A stretch of DNA of 64,000 nt from Thecamonas trahens ATCC 50062 (lineage: Eukaryota; Apusozoa; Apusomonadida; Apusomonadidae): positions 179,614 through 243,613 of the forward strand of contig NW_013657628.1 of assembly GCF_000142905.1 (NCBI RefSeq), in the 5' to 3' direction. The notes beneath the pieces are model-generated. The model saw only the letters and a list, made by a program, of their open reading frames with translations, did no database searches and had not been told where the DNA came from. A program made the translations under genes and the position numbers. Positions 10,282 through 21,300 of the stretch are shown piece after piece; positions within the stretch are counted from its first letter, which is position 1, and the number at the start of each line of letters is the position of its first letter.

Positions 10282-10659
10282 GCCTATAGTAGGGGGCTTC
10301 AAAGCTCCCGTTGTGCGCGTACAGTCACAGAAAACGCTCGGGAGCCGGGGCGACTCCAACTGCCCTTGCTCGTGCCCACCATGACCATGGGGATCGTCCC
10401 TCTTTCAGCGGTATGAAAAGCAACACTATGCGGATCAAAATCGTGTGTGAGCTTGCTTGACCCTGCCATGGCCTATAGTAGGGGGCTTCAAAGCTCCCGT
10501 TGTGCGCGTACAGTCACAGAAAACGCTCGGGAGCCGGGGCGACTCCAACTGCCCTTGCTCGTGCCCACCATGACCATGGGGATCGTCCCTCTTTCAACGG
10601 TATGAAAAGCAACACTATGCGGATCAAAATCGTGTGTGAGCTTGCTTGACCCTGCCATG
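10282..10659. repeat. Tandem duplication of a 189-bp unit, possible structured RNA
   Basis: Two head-to-tail copies, 10282-10470 and 10471-10659. I see one substitution between them (tttcagcgg versus tttcaacgg). No protein frame stays open through both. Each unit holds self-complementary segments: GGGGGCTT/AAGCTCCC at its start, GCTCCCG paired with CGGGAGC about 30 nt later (exclusive of the first stem), and CTTTCA/TGAAAAG further on. Together with the absence of a gene here, this suggests either a duplicated non-coding RNA gene or a regulatory element. The rest of 9979-11044 shows nothing else I can name. Confidence 0.8.
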
Positions 10660-11044
10660 GCTAGTGCGGGCTCGAGGATGGCGTCAGATCTCGCGAGGCA
10701 ACGTTCGAGCTCAGCTTGCTCGACCAGCTCGTCGCTTCAACCACCGACAGCCACCAAACGCCCCCCCCCCCCACGCCCCCCCCCACCCCCAATACGTGGT
10801 GTGGTTAGGTAAGGCAGATCCGACGTGAGAAGGTCCGATCCTGACTTGAGCCTTTGCGGCAGGCGGCGCGCGCGCCGGTTGCGGCTCAACGGGCACAGGT
10901 GAGAAGTGCAGAGGGATAGGCTGGAGTCTGACCACATCTCTACAGAGAGCCCCGCTCGCGCATAGTGGTACGCAGGCCACGTCTGCACCTCATCACCTGG
11001 CAGAGAGTGTGCAGAGTGCAGGTTGGAGCAGGAGCGGTGAGAGC

Positions 11045-12943
11045 ATGTCGCGCAAGCTGCTGTACCCGGGGACCAAAGCCGACCGGCTGCACTACGTCAC
11101 CATCCGATTCGTGCCACTGTTGGCGGTCGGAGTGTGGCTGCTGTGGCCGCTCTACGCACCACCGACGCTTGATCACGCGGCACTGACCGATACGAGTCGA
11201 CCCGAGCCCAAGGCATCGTTTTGGCTCTATCTCACCGGCTTTGCCTTGCCGTACTCGCTCACAGCGTCGGCTGTCGGCTACGCGCTCTACGGCCTTGTCC
11301 TCCCGCTGCCATCGATGCGGATCCTCCTCCCGTTGGCCGTCGGTGTTTCACTGCTCGACAGTGGGCTGCGCGCAATGGCGTTCCTACTCGAGTGGTCACC
11401 GTTGAGCATCGTACTACCGCTCTGCACTATTCCGGCCTCCATTCCGTTCTTCCTTGTCCTTGGCTGGCACGCGTACTCACGCGGGCAAGATCGTCACGCT
11501 GTAACTGAATGGCTCTCGGCCCGTAACGATCGCACGGCCCATCTCGTCGACTTTCTCTTTCGGAAAGACATCGCCCCCTCAGGCTCGCCACATGCTGGTG
11601 CTGTGGCCGCGGGTGCCGCCAGCGCTGCTGATGCTGTTGCAAGACATGCGGCGGGCTCATCGTCCGAGACCACAAGCTCGGGGCCGGGATCGTACTCGGA
11701 CGCGTACGAGAGCACCAGCCCGTCGGCATCGGAAGCACAAGAAGTTATGTGGGTCTCCGACTGGGATTCCAGCGGCTCCAGCAACGGCCGCTCAGAGATT
11801 CTCGGCGGGCCTGTCCGGTCGGGATCGTCGTCGCCGGAGCCTACCGTCGAATCGTATGCAGGCACGGAGTCGGAGTTGGACCTGCGGTCGGGATCATCAT
11901 CACCGGACGAGTACACGGTGATGAGCGAGAGCTCGCGATATGTTGCCGATAGCAGCGCGGCGTACCGTGCTGCAGCCGCGGCTGGGCGGCGGCGGCAGCG
12001 ACAACGACTGGCGCGTGGTGGAGAAAGCAGCAGCATCAGCACTCAAGACGGATTGGAGGCCTTGAAGTGGAGCGAATATGCCGAGGAGCACTCGTTTGTG
12101 CGCACATTTCTGTGGATGGCTGCGTTGCTTGTGGTCATCCTGGTCACGTACGCCTTTTGTCAGGTCTTCACCGCGTTCTTCATCGAGCTCTCACGCGAGT
12201 CTCTGTCGGCCACCACACAGGCTCTCTTTGTCTTTGCCTTTTCGGTCCCGCTCCTCCTCTTCAAGACGCTGACCAAGTTTGTGGTCGGCAAGTTTGATGC
12301 AGTCCACGAGGCCGACATCAAGCCTGTGGCATTGTACACCATGGACCTGTTCTTCTTCGTCTTTCAGCGCAACCTGTTCCTCGAGGTCGAATCATACGCG
12401 GTCATTCTGTTTGTCAACGTCTACGATGTCCTCGTTGACGTGGTTGTGTACGGACTCCTTGCGTCGCGGCCGTCACACCGGGTCCAGTCGTGGTTCGCGT
12501 CATCAGTGCAGTCGGTCCCGTGCCTCGGCACTCTCGTCCCGCGGCCGGTCTCTTACGAACTCTTTGTCCAGCAGTCGATCATGGACTTTTTCTTCTACGT
12601 AGTCGCTGAGACCATGTCACTCATTGCCTTTGGCAGCTACACCGTCCTCCTCCACTACTCGCATAACGCGCCGGGCTATCGGTTCTCCGAGCGCGATGGC
12701 GTGGGCCACGACGATGAGCTGCCACGATTTGTGGCATACATGTTCATCACCCTCGGCTTCTCCATAATCTCGGTCCTCCTCATCCGGTACCTGCACTCGC
12801 GGGCGCTCAATGTGACTTCGTTCGAGGTCGGCGCCCTCGTTCTCCGCGCCCCGCGTGTCCGGCTTGCCCTCGTCCTCGTCGCCATTCATGTTCTTCAGGA
12901 TCTGTATCTTGCCATCTTCAAGCTCAACTTTGCCGCGCCATGA
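11045..12943 (+). CDS. Polytopic membrane protein of unknown function
   Basis: 632 residues from the ATG at 11045; the frame upstream lacks an ATG. About four hydrophobic spans lie in the first 150 residues (such as LLAVGVWLLWPLY and SIVLPLCTIPASIPFFLVLGW). A long Ser-rich acidic loop of roughly 200 residues follows (nt 11510-12060). Then come about six more spans, including LWMAALLVVILVTYAFC, ALFVFAFSVPLLLF and FITLGFSIISVLLIRYL. Several charged residues lie within the C-terminal spans (FFVFQRNLFLEVESYAVILF), which could suit a transporter or channel. I do not recognise the family. The Ser/Asp/Glu-rich loop is a plausible phosphorylated cytoplasmic region. No signal peptide is visible. Confidence 0.78.
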   Translation: MSRKLLYPGTKADRLHYVTIRFVPLLAVGVWLLWPLYAPPTLDHAALTDTSRPEPKASFWLYLTGFALPYSLTASAVGYALYGLVLPLPSMRILLPLAVGVSLLDSGLRAMAFLLEWSPLSIVLPLCTIPASIPFFLVLGWHAYSRGQDRHAVTEWLSARNDRTAHLVDFLFRKDIAPSGSPHAGAVAAGAASAADAVARHAAGSSSETTSSGPGSYSDAYESTSPSASEAQEVMWVSDWDSSGSSNGRSEILGGPVRSGSSSPEPTVESYAGTESELDLRSGSSSPDEYTVMSESSRYVADSSAAYRAAAAAGRRRQRQRLARGGESSSISTQDGLEALKWSEYAEEHSFVRTFLWMAALLVVILVTYAFCQVFTAFFIELSRESLSATTQALFVFAFSVPLLLFKTLTKFVVGKFDAVHEADIKPVALYTMDLFFFVFQRNLFLEVESYAVILFVNVYDVLVDVVVYGLLASRPSHRVQSWFASSVQSVPCLGTLVPRPVSYELFVQQSIMDFFFYVVAETMSLIAFGSYTVLLHYSHNAPGYRFSERDGVGHDDELPRFVAYMFITLGFSIISVLLIRYLHSRALNVTSFEVGALVLRAPRVRLALVLVAIHVLQDLYLAIFKLNFAAP

Positions 12944-14087
12944 GCCATTCATCTCGCCTGTCATGATGCGGTCCACTCGTACGACTCGGCCGCCCGCAGC
13001 CGCCCACTCCATCAACGGTGAACTTGTCCACTTGACAGACCTGTCCACCAGGCTTTGGAGGCGACGTCTACGATGACAGGCCCGCATACAGATCATCAAA
13101 TTGCCCATTCTTTCCCCCCGCATCCCCCCGCATACGTCAGCCAGTTTCGTCACGACCTCGCCGGGCGGCCTTCCCGCGCGGGCGACTCGAGGCGCGAGCG
13201 GGGATTTTAGCCATTTGCGTTCATCGTGCCAGCATTGACCAGATGCACCAGAGCCGGCACCGGCGACAGGCATGGCCACGGGGAACAATGGCGGTTGTGG
13301 CCGAGATAGGCAAGCTTGCGAGCGTAAAACGCTGCGGGATGGAATGTACATTCCTCGCTCGACCCAGTCTCGACATAAAGTCGGTCTCTCGCTGCCCAGG
13401 TGCGGAGGTAAAGACTTGTTGTTTTGTGGTACATTTGCTTGACGGTGCGGAGATGATGGCCAGGTCTGACCATGACGGTCATGGGGACAGGAAATGCCCC
13501 GCGAGTCAACCAACACCATATCAATTAGGGTAGAGTGCATGTCATGGCTTAGGGTGGGTGTATGCCCATGGAAGCGAGCTCTTGAGCAAAAAAAGGCGGG
13601 AGAACAATATGGCAGGCTTCTGCGGCCCCAGACCGACCCGTACTTCGGGTGCGGCGCATTAGGGCCGCAGCAAAGCCCGCGATGACCGCTTTGGGAGCAA
13701 GGGGATGTCAGTCGTTGACGGGGCGTGGACTGCCATGCGGAAGCGGATCTAGAGGATAGTAAGCGGTAGAGGCTGTGGCAGTGGGTAATGCGCATCCGTA
13801 CACATAAACGGCCTGGAACTTAGTACCTCCGTCTGCTTCTAGCCTGCCTGACATGGCTTGATGACCCCAATTACGGTTGGATTGCCTCACCCGGTGCGGA
13901 GCCTATCCAATGAACGATAGTGACAGGTAGTGAGCACGAGGGTGTCAGTTTTTGCTGAAGCGGCAATTAGTACCAATTAACGCTGGCAATCTCAACGTCG
14001 CACAGCTATCGCCAATTTTCCGACCTGCTACACCCAGCCAAGTACAAGCCCGCTAGCACCAGCCAAAGGCCGTACGTGCCCACAAAC
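12944..14087. other. Gene-free intergenic region
   Basis: About 1.1 kb between the membrane-protein gene and the TALE homeobox gene, and less GC-rich than its flanks after 13500. I see no convincing coding frame, tRNA or repeat. A long antisense frame here is a composition shadow. It presumably holds the 3' end of the upstream gene and the promoter of the homeobox gene. Confidence 0.6.
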
Positions 14088-15827
14088 ATGCAGACCGACA
14101 CGCAACAAGATGCAGAGGTCGACCACCGTCATGCCAAGCGCATGCGCACCCTTGACGGCGCCGTAGTAGCCATGCAAGGGTTCTCAGCCCGCCGTTTTGA
14201 CGGCGAAGCGACCGCATCTGCGGCCCAAATGCGGACAGACACACCCGGGATGCGCGTCTCTGTCAACAAGGACGACATCACTAGAGGCATGGAGACCCGT
14301 CCCTCACCGGGGGGACCGCTGAATGCGCATACCCCTGCCATCCCTGAGAACTCGAGGGAGAGCTCGCGGAAGCGGCCTCGGTCGCCTGGGCAAAGTGGCT
14401 CGGAAGACGACACACCACAAACGTTTGTTGACATGCCAAACGTTTCTGGTCGCGGTAAGTTGTCAAGTTTGGACCACACTCCCAAGGTGACGCCCACCAT
14501 TAACTCGTCCAGCAACTCGTCCAACAACTCGTCGTCGTCCAAGTCCAACACGGAGTCACCTCAGGAAGGATCTGACCCCCCGTCGGACATGCAAACATTT
14601 TCGTCGTCGTCGTCACGCGAGGCGGAAAGCTCCGGCTCCGCCGCCTCACTTGGTAAGCGCCGCACGGTCAACCACAAGCGGCGACTTTTCGATGCCAAGG
14701 TGACAAAGCTACTTCGGTCTTGGATCGACGCCCACAAGGCCGACCCGTACCCGTCGAGCGCTGAGCTTGATGAGATGTCCGAGTCCACGGGCCTGAGCGT
14801 GGCCCAGCTTCGCCAGTGGTTCGCCAACGCGCGCCGCCGGACTCTCAAGCCATCGCGCAACTCGGGTAAGATGCGGTACCGCTCATTGTCGACAGAGTCG
14901 TCTTCGTCGTCGTCACTCCTGGGCATGACCTCGGGCATGCCTGGCCAGAACTACTCAGTCATGATGCCAGGAGCGCAGTTCGGCCACTACCCGCAGATGA
15001 TGTACACCTCATCGCAACTCCATGCTGCGGCCATGCAAGCGCAGGCCCAGGCTCGAGCCGCCCAGATGCACGCCAACCAGTGGGCCCAGCGCATGGCCAT
15101 GTACAACGCCATGGCTGGTCCCCAGTCGCACATGCCGCCGTCGATGCCGCCGTCGATGCCGTCGTCGATGCCGCCATCGATGCCGTCGTCGATGCCGTCG
15201 TCGATGCCAACCACCTCGATGCAGCCTCTCTCCATGACCGGCCCCATGCAGGGTGGCGACCCGGTCATGCAGCGCCTCCAGGCTCTACAGGCCCAGCAGA
15301 ACATCCTTTCGAGGATGCAGTCACTGTCGGGCAAGCCTGGTGCCGTCTCGTCTTTGCAAGCTTCCATGCCCGTGATGCCCTACGGCAATGTACAGGTCCA
15401 GAGTATGCAGGTCCAGAGTCAGCTGGGCTCACAGCTGACCCAGCTCCAGGCCCAGATGTCGTCGTCGTCCATGCAAGGTCAGATGTCGCAGACCCAGATG
15501 ACAACCTCGCTGTCGCAGACTCCCATGCAGCTCACCTCCATGTCGCAGACCCCCATGGCGGCCTCGATGACGACCTCGCTTCCTCAAGCTCAGATGATTC
15601 AGGCTCAGGCCGCTCAGGCCGCCCTGGCTGCCCAGGCCGCGCAAGTCCAGGCCACCCAAGTCCAAGTCTCACAAGCTCAGCCGTCGCAGCCGCCGGCAAC
15701 GCAGGCCCAGTCCGACCAGGCTCAGTCCAGCAAGCCTCTGGCCAACCCACAGTCAGACTCGTCGAGTGATGAGCCTACTGCGCCAAAGTCCCGCGAAGCC
15801 AACACTCCTGAGCAGGTCTCCCCGTAA
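14088..15827 (+). CDS. TALE-class homeodomain transcription factor
   Basis: 579 residues from the ATG at 14088. The homeodomain is near residues 200-262: a basic N-terminal arm (KRRLFDAKVTKLLRSW), then the three-amino-acid loop extension typical of TALE proteins (IDAHKADPYPSSAE), and helix 3 reading LRQWFANARRRT, which keeps the invariant W, F, N and R of the recognition helix. No KNOX, MEIS or PBC co-domain is apparent upstream; the first 200 residues are Ser/Thr-rich. Downstream is a long Met/Gln/Ser-rich activation-type region, with SMPP/SMPS repeats near nt 15130-15210 and QAQ-type repeats to the end. TALE factors usually act as dimers, so a partner elsewhere is expected. Several GTAAG strings occur inside the frame; I treat them as coding because the frame stays open and the introns placed elsewhere start GTACG. 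Confidence 0.92.
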   Translation: MQTDTQQDAEVDHRHAKRMRTLDGAVVAMQGFSARRFDGEATASAAQMRTDTPGMRVSVNKDDITRGMETRPSPGGPLNAHTPAIPENSRESSRKRPRSPGQSGSEDDTPQTFVDMPNVSGRGKLSSLDHTPKVTPTINSSSNSSNNSSSSKSNTESPQEGSDPPSDMQTFSSSSSREAESSGSAASLGKRRTVNHKRRLFDAKVTKLLRSWIDAHKADPYPSSAELDEMSESTGLSVAQLRQWFANARRRTLKPSRNSGKMRYRSLSTESSSSSSLLGMTSGMPGQNYSVMMPGAQFGHYPQMMYTSSQLHAAAMQAQAQARAAQMHANQWAQRMAMYNAMAGPQSHMPPSMPPSMPSSMPPSMPSSMPSSMPTTSMQPLSMTGPMQGGDPVMQRLQALQAQQNILSRMQSLSGKPGAVSSLQASMPVMPYGNVQVQSMQVQSQLGSQLTQLQAQMSSSSMQGQMSQTQMTTSLSQTPMQLTSMSQTPMAASMTTSLPQAQMIQAQAAQAALAAQAAQVQATQVQVSQAQPSQPPATQAQSDQAQSSKPLANPQSDSSSDEPTAPKSREANTPEQVSP

Positions 15828-16333
15828 TTTGACCTTCGTTGCTAAACCAATCACTTCCAACTGTTGCTGTCTCCACGGCCGGCTGTCCGTCGCGGCACAA
15901 TGTCGTCGGTGTTTCTTGTACCATCTGGTCAGCGGCCGCATCGGCAATTGGTCCGTCTGCGAGCCCTACACATGGTGACAGGGTGCACCAAAGCATCTAG
16001 CCGCAACCACAACCACGCGTCACCTCTACCTTGCCACCCGCATTGCTGGCTATGGCCTAAACACCACCAATTCCTCCCACAGAGGCTGCCGACAGGGAAG
16101 CTTCTCGCGCCGAAACAAATTGGCCAAATACCCGCATCCTCACTCACACCCAAGCATCGAGCACTCTCTCGACGGCTAACCCCACCCTACACGCTAATTC
16201 ACGCGTGTCGACAATATTCTGTTTCTTCCCCGTCTCGAGCCCTTGTCTACTTGGGCGGAGCGGTTGTGTTGGTCTGGACCCGTCGAGACGACAATGAGCC
16301 ATCATCGGCCAGCATCAATCAAGTGCCAAACCG
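15828..16333. other. Convergent intergenic region
   Basis: 506 bp between the stops of the homeobox gene and the NDR kinase gene. I see no coding potential or repeat beyond ordinary 3' flanks. Confidence 0.55.
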
Positions 16334-17192
16334 CTAGCTGAGACCGGCCCGGCCGTGGTTGAACCGCTTAAAGGTGTAGCCGAGGAACGGGTTGACGCCC
16401 TCGGAGAGGCGGAGGACTGGGGCTGCGGCGTCGGCCCGCGAGTGCTCGGGAATCTCATAGTCAAAGTACGAGGTGTCGATGGGCGAGGCAAGCTGCGGGG
16501 TGAACGGCGCCTTTGCCGAGCGGATGTTGTCCCAGTCGACGCCGGCAAAGAACGGGTGATCCTTGAACTGCTCGATGGACTTGAAGCGGTCCTCGGGCGC
16601 ACAGACGAGGTTGCGGATGAGGTCCTGCGCCTCGGGCGTGACCGAGGCCTCGGGCGGGAACTGGAGCGTCTTCTTGTGGTTGAGGATCTTGTGGTAGGTC
16701 TCGGACGAGTTGCGCGAGCAAAACGGCGGGTAGCCGACAAGCATCTCAAACATGATGACGCCGAGTGACCACCAGTCGGCCTCAAAGCCGTACCCGGTCC
16801 GCTGGAAGACCTCGACGGCAATGTAGTCGGGAGTTCCCACGGTGGAGAACGCGAGCTTGCGGCGGTTCTTCTTCCACGTCATCACCCGCCCACCGTGGGT
16901 GGCGAGCGCGTCGGCATCCGACCCGTCTGAGTCGGAGCCCTTGCCCTTGCCCTTACCCTTGCCCTTACCTTTGCCCTTACCCTTGCCCTTGCCTTTGCCA
17001 CGGGCGTTGCTGCTCTCGCCCGAGTCGACGAGCTGGCCATGGCCAGAGCTGCCGGGTGTGGCGAGGTCGGCGTCCGACTCGTCGTCGCCCTCGTCGCGAG
17101 TAAACGACTTGAAGAACCGGGTCGAGTGGGCAGAGCGAAAGCCGGTACAGAGGCCAAAGTCGGAGAGCTTGAGGTAGCCGTTACGGTCGATG

Positions 17193-17223
<31 letters not shown>

Positions 17224-17833
17224 TGTAGCCCATGCGGTGAATCGAGTCGATGGCGCATGCAATCTGGACCATGTAAAACCGGGTGACGTCCTCGGGAAAG
17301 ACATCGTAGTTGATCAGCATGGTCATGAGGTCGCCGCCGGGCACAAACTCCATGATGAGGTATAGGTGGGCCTCGTCCTGGAACGAGTAGTAGAGAGTGA
17401 CCACCCAAGGGTTGTCTGCAGCCACAAGAATGTCGCGTTCTGCCCTGACATGAGCCACTTGCTCCTTCTGCAGCATGTCTGCCTTGCGCATCTTCTTCAT
17501 GGCAAAGATCTCGCCCGACTCGACCATGCGGACGAGGCGGACCTCACCAAAGGCGCCACGGCCGATGACCTTGACCGTCTCAAAGTCCGACTCGGAGAGC
17601 TTCCGCCTCCTCTGGCGGGTATACTCTTGCTCACGAACAGCAAGGTCGTTCCGCAGCTGCTGCTGCTCAACCTCGGTCAGCCTCAGCTTGACCATGTTCT
17701 TCTCCAGCTTCTTCCTCCGCTCCATGCGCTCAAAGTAGGCGACGGCAATGTCCTCGTAGTACTGCTCCACGAACATCTTGGCCGCCTTGGACTTGTCACG
17801 CGTCCACTTGGACGCAGTCGGCACAGACGCCAT
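16334..17833 (-). CDS. NDR/LATS-type AGC serine/threonine kinase
   Basis: 499 residues from the ATG at 17833. The N-terminal helix (10-75, with an Arg/Lys-rich stretch) matches the MOB-binding region of NDR kinases. The kinase domain starts near 84: glycine loop GRGAFG (91-96), ATP lysine K113, HRDIKPDN (205-212), DFG (225-227). The NDR-specific insert between DFG and the activation segment contains 10-12 Gly-Lys repeats (about 279-299) and ends in a basic autoinhibitory stretch (KKNRRK). The activation-loop serine is S330 ([10 protein letters not shown]). The C-terminal hydrophobic motif FLGYTFKRF puts the regulatory threonine at T487. Such kinases act with MOB1 in Hippo/MEN-type pathways. 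One oddity: the APE motif reads AVE (339-341), with codon GTC for Val. It shares a G-rich divergent region with the RasGAP gene. Confidence 0.95.
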
Positions 17834-18339
17834 ATGTAGTGCGTGTGTGTGTGGTGGTGGTGGGGGCGGGGGGAAGGGAATGGGGGGGGGAAAAGGGGGG
17901 GGGGGGGGGGTAGGGTAGGGGGTGGTACGGGTACGGGGGCCAGACACCCGGGGGGGGGGGCTATCCCGGCAAAGGGGAAAAAAAGGGGGATCTTAAAAGG
18001 TGGGGGGGGGGGGGGGGGGAGGGGAGGGGGGGCATGGGGGCGATCGTGGTGATTGGGAGGGTGGTGGTGGGATGGGAATGGGGGATGGTGTTGTGTGTGG
18101 TGGGAGGAGGGGAAGGGGGGGAGGGAGTTGGTGTAGTAGTGATGATGGTGCTCATGATGGTGAGGGATCGGGAGGGGAGGGAGGGCGGGAGGGGGGGCGG
18201 ATCCCCCTTGACACGGGCACGTCGGCGAGGACAATGAGTTGGCGGAGGAGGAGGAGAAGGGAGGAGGGAGGGAGGAGGAATGGCCACAGTTTGACTACCA
18301 TATCACTCTCTCACACACCACCTTTGAGAGGTACGAGCC
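17834..18339. promoter_or_regulatory. G-tract-rich divergent promoter region
   Basis: 506 bp between two divergently transcribed genes. It contains many runs of 6 to 18 G on the plus strand (17855-18060 and 18115-18200), enough to form several G-quadruplexes, ending near CACTCTCTCACACACC. It is assigned as regulatory by position only. A GTACGA lies at about 18332, just before the RasGAP start, so a 5'-leader intron cannot be excluded. Confidence 0.5.
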
Positions 18340-21300
18340 ATGAGCGACCACATGCTGTTGTGGCCCGACATGGCGGTGTGGGAGGCTATGGTGAGCAGAC
18401 GAACCGAAGCCATAGCTCTGGTCACCGCCACCACCACCACCACCTCCTCCTCGCTGCACTCCAGCAGCTCAACTGAAGCAGCCAGTGCTGATGGAGGAGA
18501 TCGAGGCGCTGGAGATGGAGCTGGGAGCGACGGTGATGATCACATCTCTCGAGCAGATGTCGGAGCGGTGGCGCGAGCAGCGGCTCGGGTGGCGGCGTTA
18601 GAGGCTGAGTATGTGGCAGCGCTGGACGAGCTGGTCCACGTAAGCAAGGCCATTGGGGCTGATGTTGCCGGAAACGCGACTGAGGCTCGCACAGGCGATG
18701 AGGAGAGCGCGTCGCATGATGGTGCGAGCCGGGTCGCTAGCGAAGAGCTTGTTGCCCACTTTGCGCGGCTGGTGCTCGGCGCAGATGCGACGTCGCCGCC
18801 GCTGGCGGTGCTCATCACGCTTCTGACCCGAGTCGAGGACGTGTGCGTGAACAGGGCGCTGACGGCGGCGGTGTTGGCGGTAGCCGAGGAGACGCCGGAC
18901 TTGGACGCCATTATCCGCAAGCTCATCTGCGAAGAGGTCTACGCTTCCGGATCGCGACACCTCCTGTTCTGCCGATTCAAGCCGGTCTCCATGCTGCTGG
19001 AGGCATTTGTCGACGCCCGCTGCGCTCCGCTGCTGGAGGCGTGCGTGGGGCCGATTGTGGCCGACGTCACTGTCGCGCCGGTTCCGCACTTTCTGCCCGG
19101 CCGGGCGCGTTCATCGTCGCTGACCTCGGCCGAGCTGGCACGCAATGATGACTCGGCCGACTCGCAGCTGGAGGCCTCGGTCCTCTCATGGTCGCTTCGC
19201 CTGCTCGACACTGTCACGCTCTCGGCCCACTTGGTGCCTGCCGCGGTTGTTGGCCTCTTTGTCCACCTCCGCGCCACCATGGCCAAGCAGTATCCGGACC
19301 AGCCGGCGCTCCATGTTGCGCCTGTTGTTGTCGTCCTCCTCCTCCGCTACTTGGTCCGTGCCGTTGCCGATCCGGCGGGCTATGGCCTGATTGACGCTCG
19401 GCCATCGCCCGGTCAAACCCGCGTCTTGCGCGCCGTCGCCCGCAAGTTCCGTGCCTTTATCACTTGGTTTCTCTGGCGCTCAAATCCGTCACTTGACGAT
19501 CTGCTTCAGCCCTCGTTCGATGCCATCACTTCGTTCTTCTCTGCCATCTCGCTGCCTTCCGGCCCGCTTCCGGAGCCGCCGCGGCTGGACCCGGGCCGTC
19601 TCGCCGACCGAGTGGTCGAGGCCTGGCGGGTAGGCAGAGCCGGATGTCCGACTGCGGTGTGCAGCTTGCGGCACGGCGCGGTGCTCGCGCTCGGCGCAGA
19701 CGATGCACACCCAGCCGACGCCATCAATACCCTTGGGCTCGGGCTCAAGGTCTCGGACGTCAGCGTGTGCACCCGCAAGGCGCTTGGCACGTTCCATCAG
19801 GTCTGCCTCCGCAAGTGGCCGATCCTCCGCACCGGACTCGAGCTCCGGCTGCCGACAGTCAAGCCGCTGCGCGAGGTGGTGGAGGCGCTGGCGGCCAAGC
19901 CCGGTGCTTTTGGCGCGGCTTGCTCTGGGCGCGGTGCCGAGCCTGACTCGCCGCACCTCCTTGTGCCTGCCCTCCCGCTCCATGATCTCGTTGCCCGCAT
20001 GAAGCGGCCGGTCTTGCCGGACGTTGCGCTTAAGCTCGACGACGACAAGTCCTTTACAGGCGCGGCGCTGGTGGCCTGGATCCAGGTCCACACCTCTCAC
20101 GGCGAGCACTACTACGCGTCCAAGGTTGCGCAGGAGCTCCTTGATGCGCGGCTGGTGTACAACGTCAACAATGCATCGGACAGCATGTTCTCGCCCTCGC
20201 CCGAGACCCAGTACCGGTTGCAGGAGGACGAGCCGGCGCGGGTCCTCAACCGGTTGGCCATCTTTGACAGCACGGCGCGTGAGCCACTGCAGGTTGCGCG
20301 CGCGCTCGTTTCTGCTGCGCTCGTCCTCTTTGACCACTTTGGCAATATGCGCGGCGACGTGCTGGCACGGCACCTCAAGGTTCTACGGTCATCAGCGGCC
20401 TTTCGCGCCTTTGCGCTCGCCACCACCGAGCTGCAAGGCGTGGTGCTCGATGGACTCACATCTCAGGAGCGGACTGCTTTCTACATTAACGTCTACAACG
20501 TGGCTTACATGCACGCGTCGATGATCTCGTTGCCGCCGTCGTCGCCGCCGTTGCGGGTGTCATACGAGAAGAAGGTGTCGTACCAAATCGGCCCGCTGGG
20601 CGTGGTCTCGCTCTTTGAGATTGAGCACGCGCTGCTCCGGGCGGGTGCGCCGGCAACGCCGCTCATCGCCAAGTACCACGGCTCGTTTCCGCGGTATGAC
20701 GAGTTTGAGCCTCAAGCCGCGTATGCCTGTGAAGCTTTTGAGTCGCGGCTGGCGTTTGCGCTCTCGCACGGCTGCCTCTCCTCGCCGCTGGTGTCCAGCT
20801 ACTCGGCAAAGCATCTCTCGCAGGAGATGTACGATGCGACAGCGGCGTATGTGCGCGAGAACGCGGTGCTCGACGTTCACAAGCAGTCTGTGACGGTTCC
20901 GGGCTACATGCGGACGTATGCGTGTGACATCGGCACGTCGCACAAGGACATCCTCTACTTTGTCCTGCAGTACGCGTCGCCGGCGATGCGGGCTTCGCTG
21001 CAGTCAATGATCCACTCGGGCCTCACCATTAACCTGCTTTTTGCGCCGGACTCGTGGCATGCCTACTACTCGGTCTCGGTGAGCAACGCCGTCCTGCCAT
21101 CTGAGCCACAGGGGGCCGTGACGAGCGGGTCGGCCTCAGCCTCGGCCTCGGGCTCGCCCCCGGACGCCGGCTCGGGTGTCCTTGGGTACTCGCTTCATGA
21201 TCCGCGCCCGCCCAAGGTGTATCGCGGGACCGGCAGCACTTCGCCGCGCGAGATCGAGGCGTTGGACGTGGCCGCAAGCGCGGCAACCAACGCGGGTTGT

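Noticed and set aside
12617-13795. Minus-strand open frame of about 390 codons reaching from the membrane-protein gene into the intergenic region
   Set aside because: No domain, low-complexity amino-acid use and overlap with a better-supported gene on the other strand.
13500-14080. tRNA or 5S rRNA gene in the gene-free stretch
   Set aside because: No GGTTCRANNCC B-box with a matching A-box and no cloverleaf; no 5S-like segment.
14072-14088. GTACGT just upstream of the TALE homeobox start codon
   Set aside because: No acceptor at workable distance that preserves the frame; probably chance.
18332-18340. GTACGA immediately before the RasGAP start codon as a leader intron donor
   Set aside because: GTACG is frequent by chance in this GC-rich DNA, and no downstream acceptor with an in-frame start could be defended.
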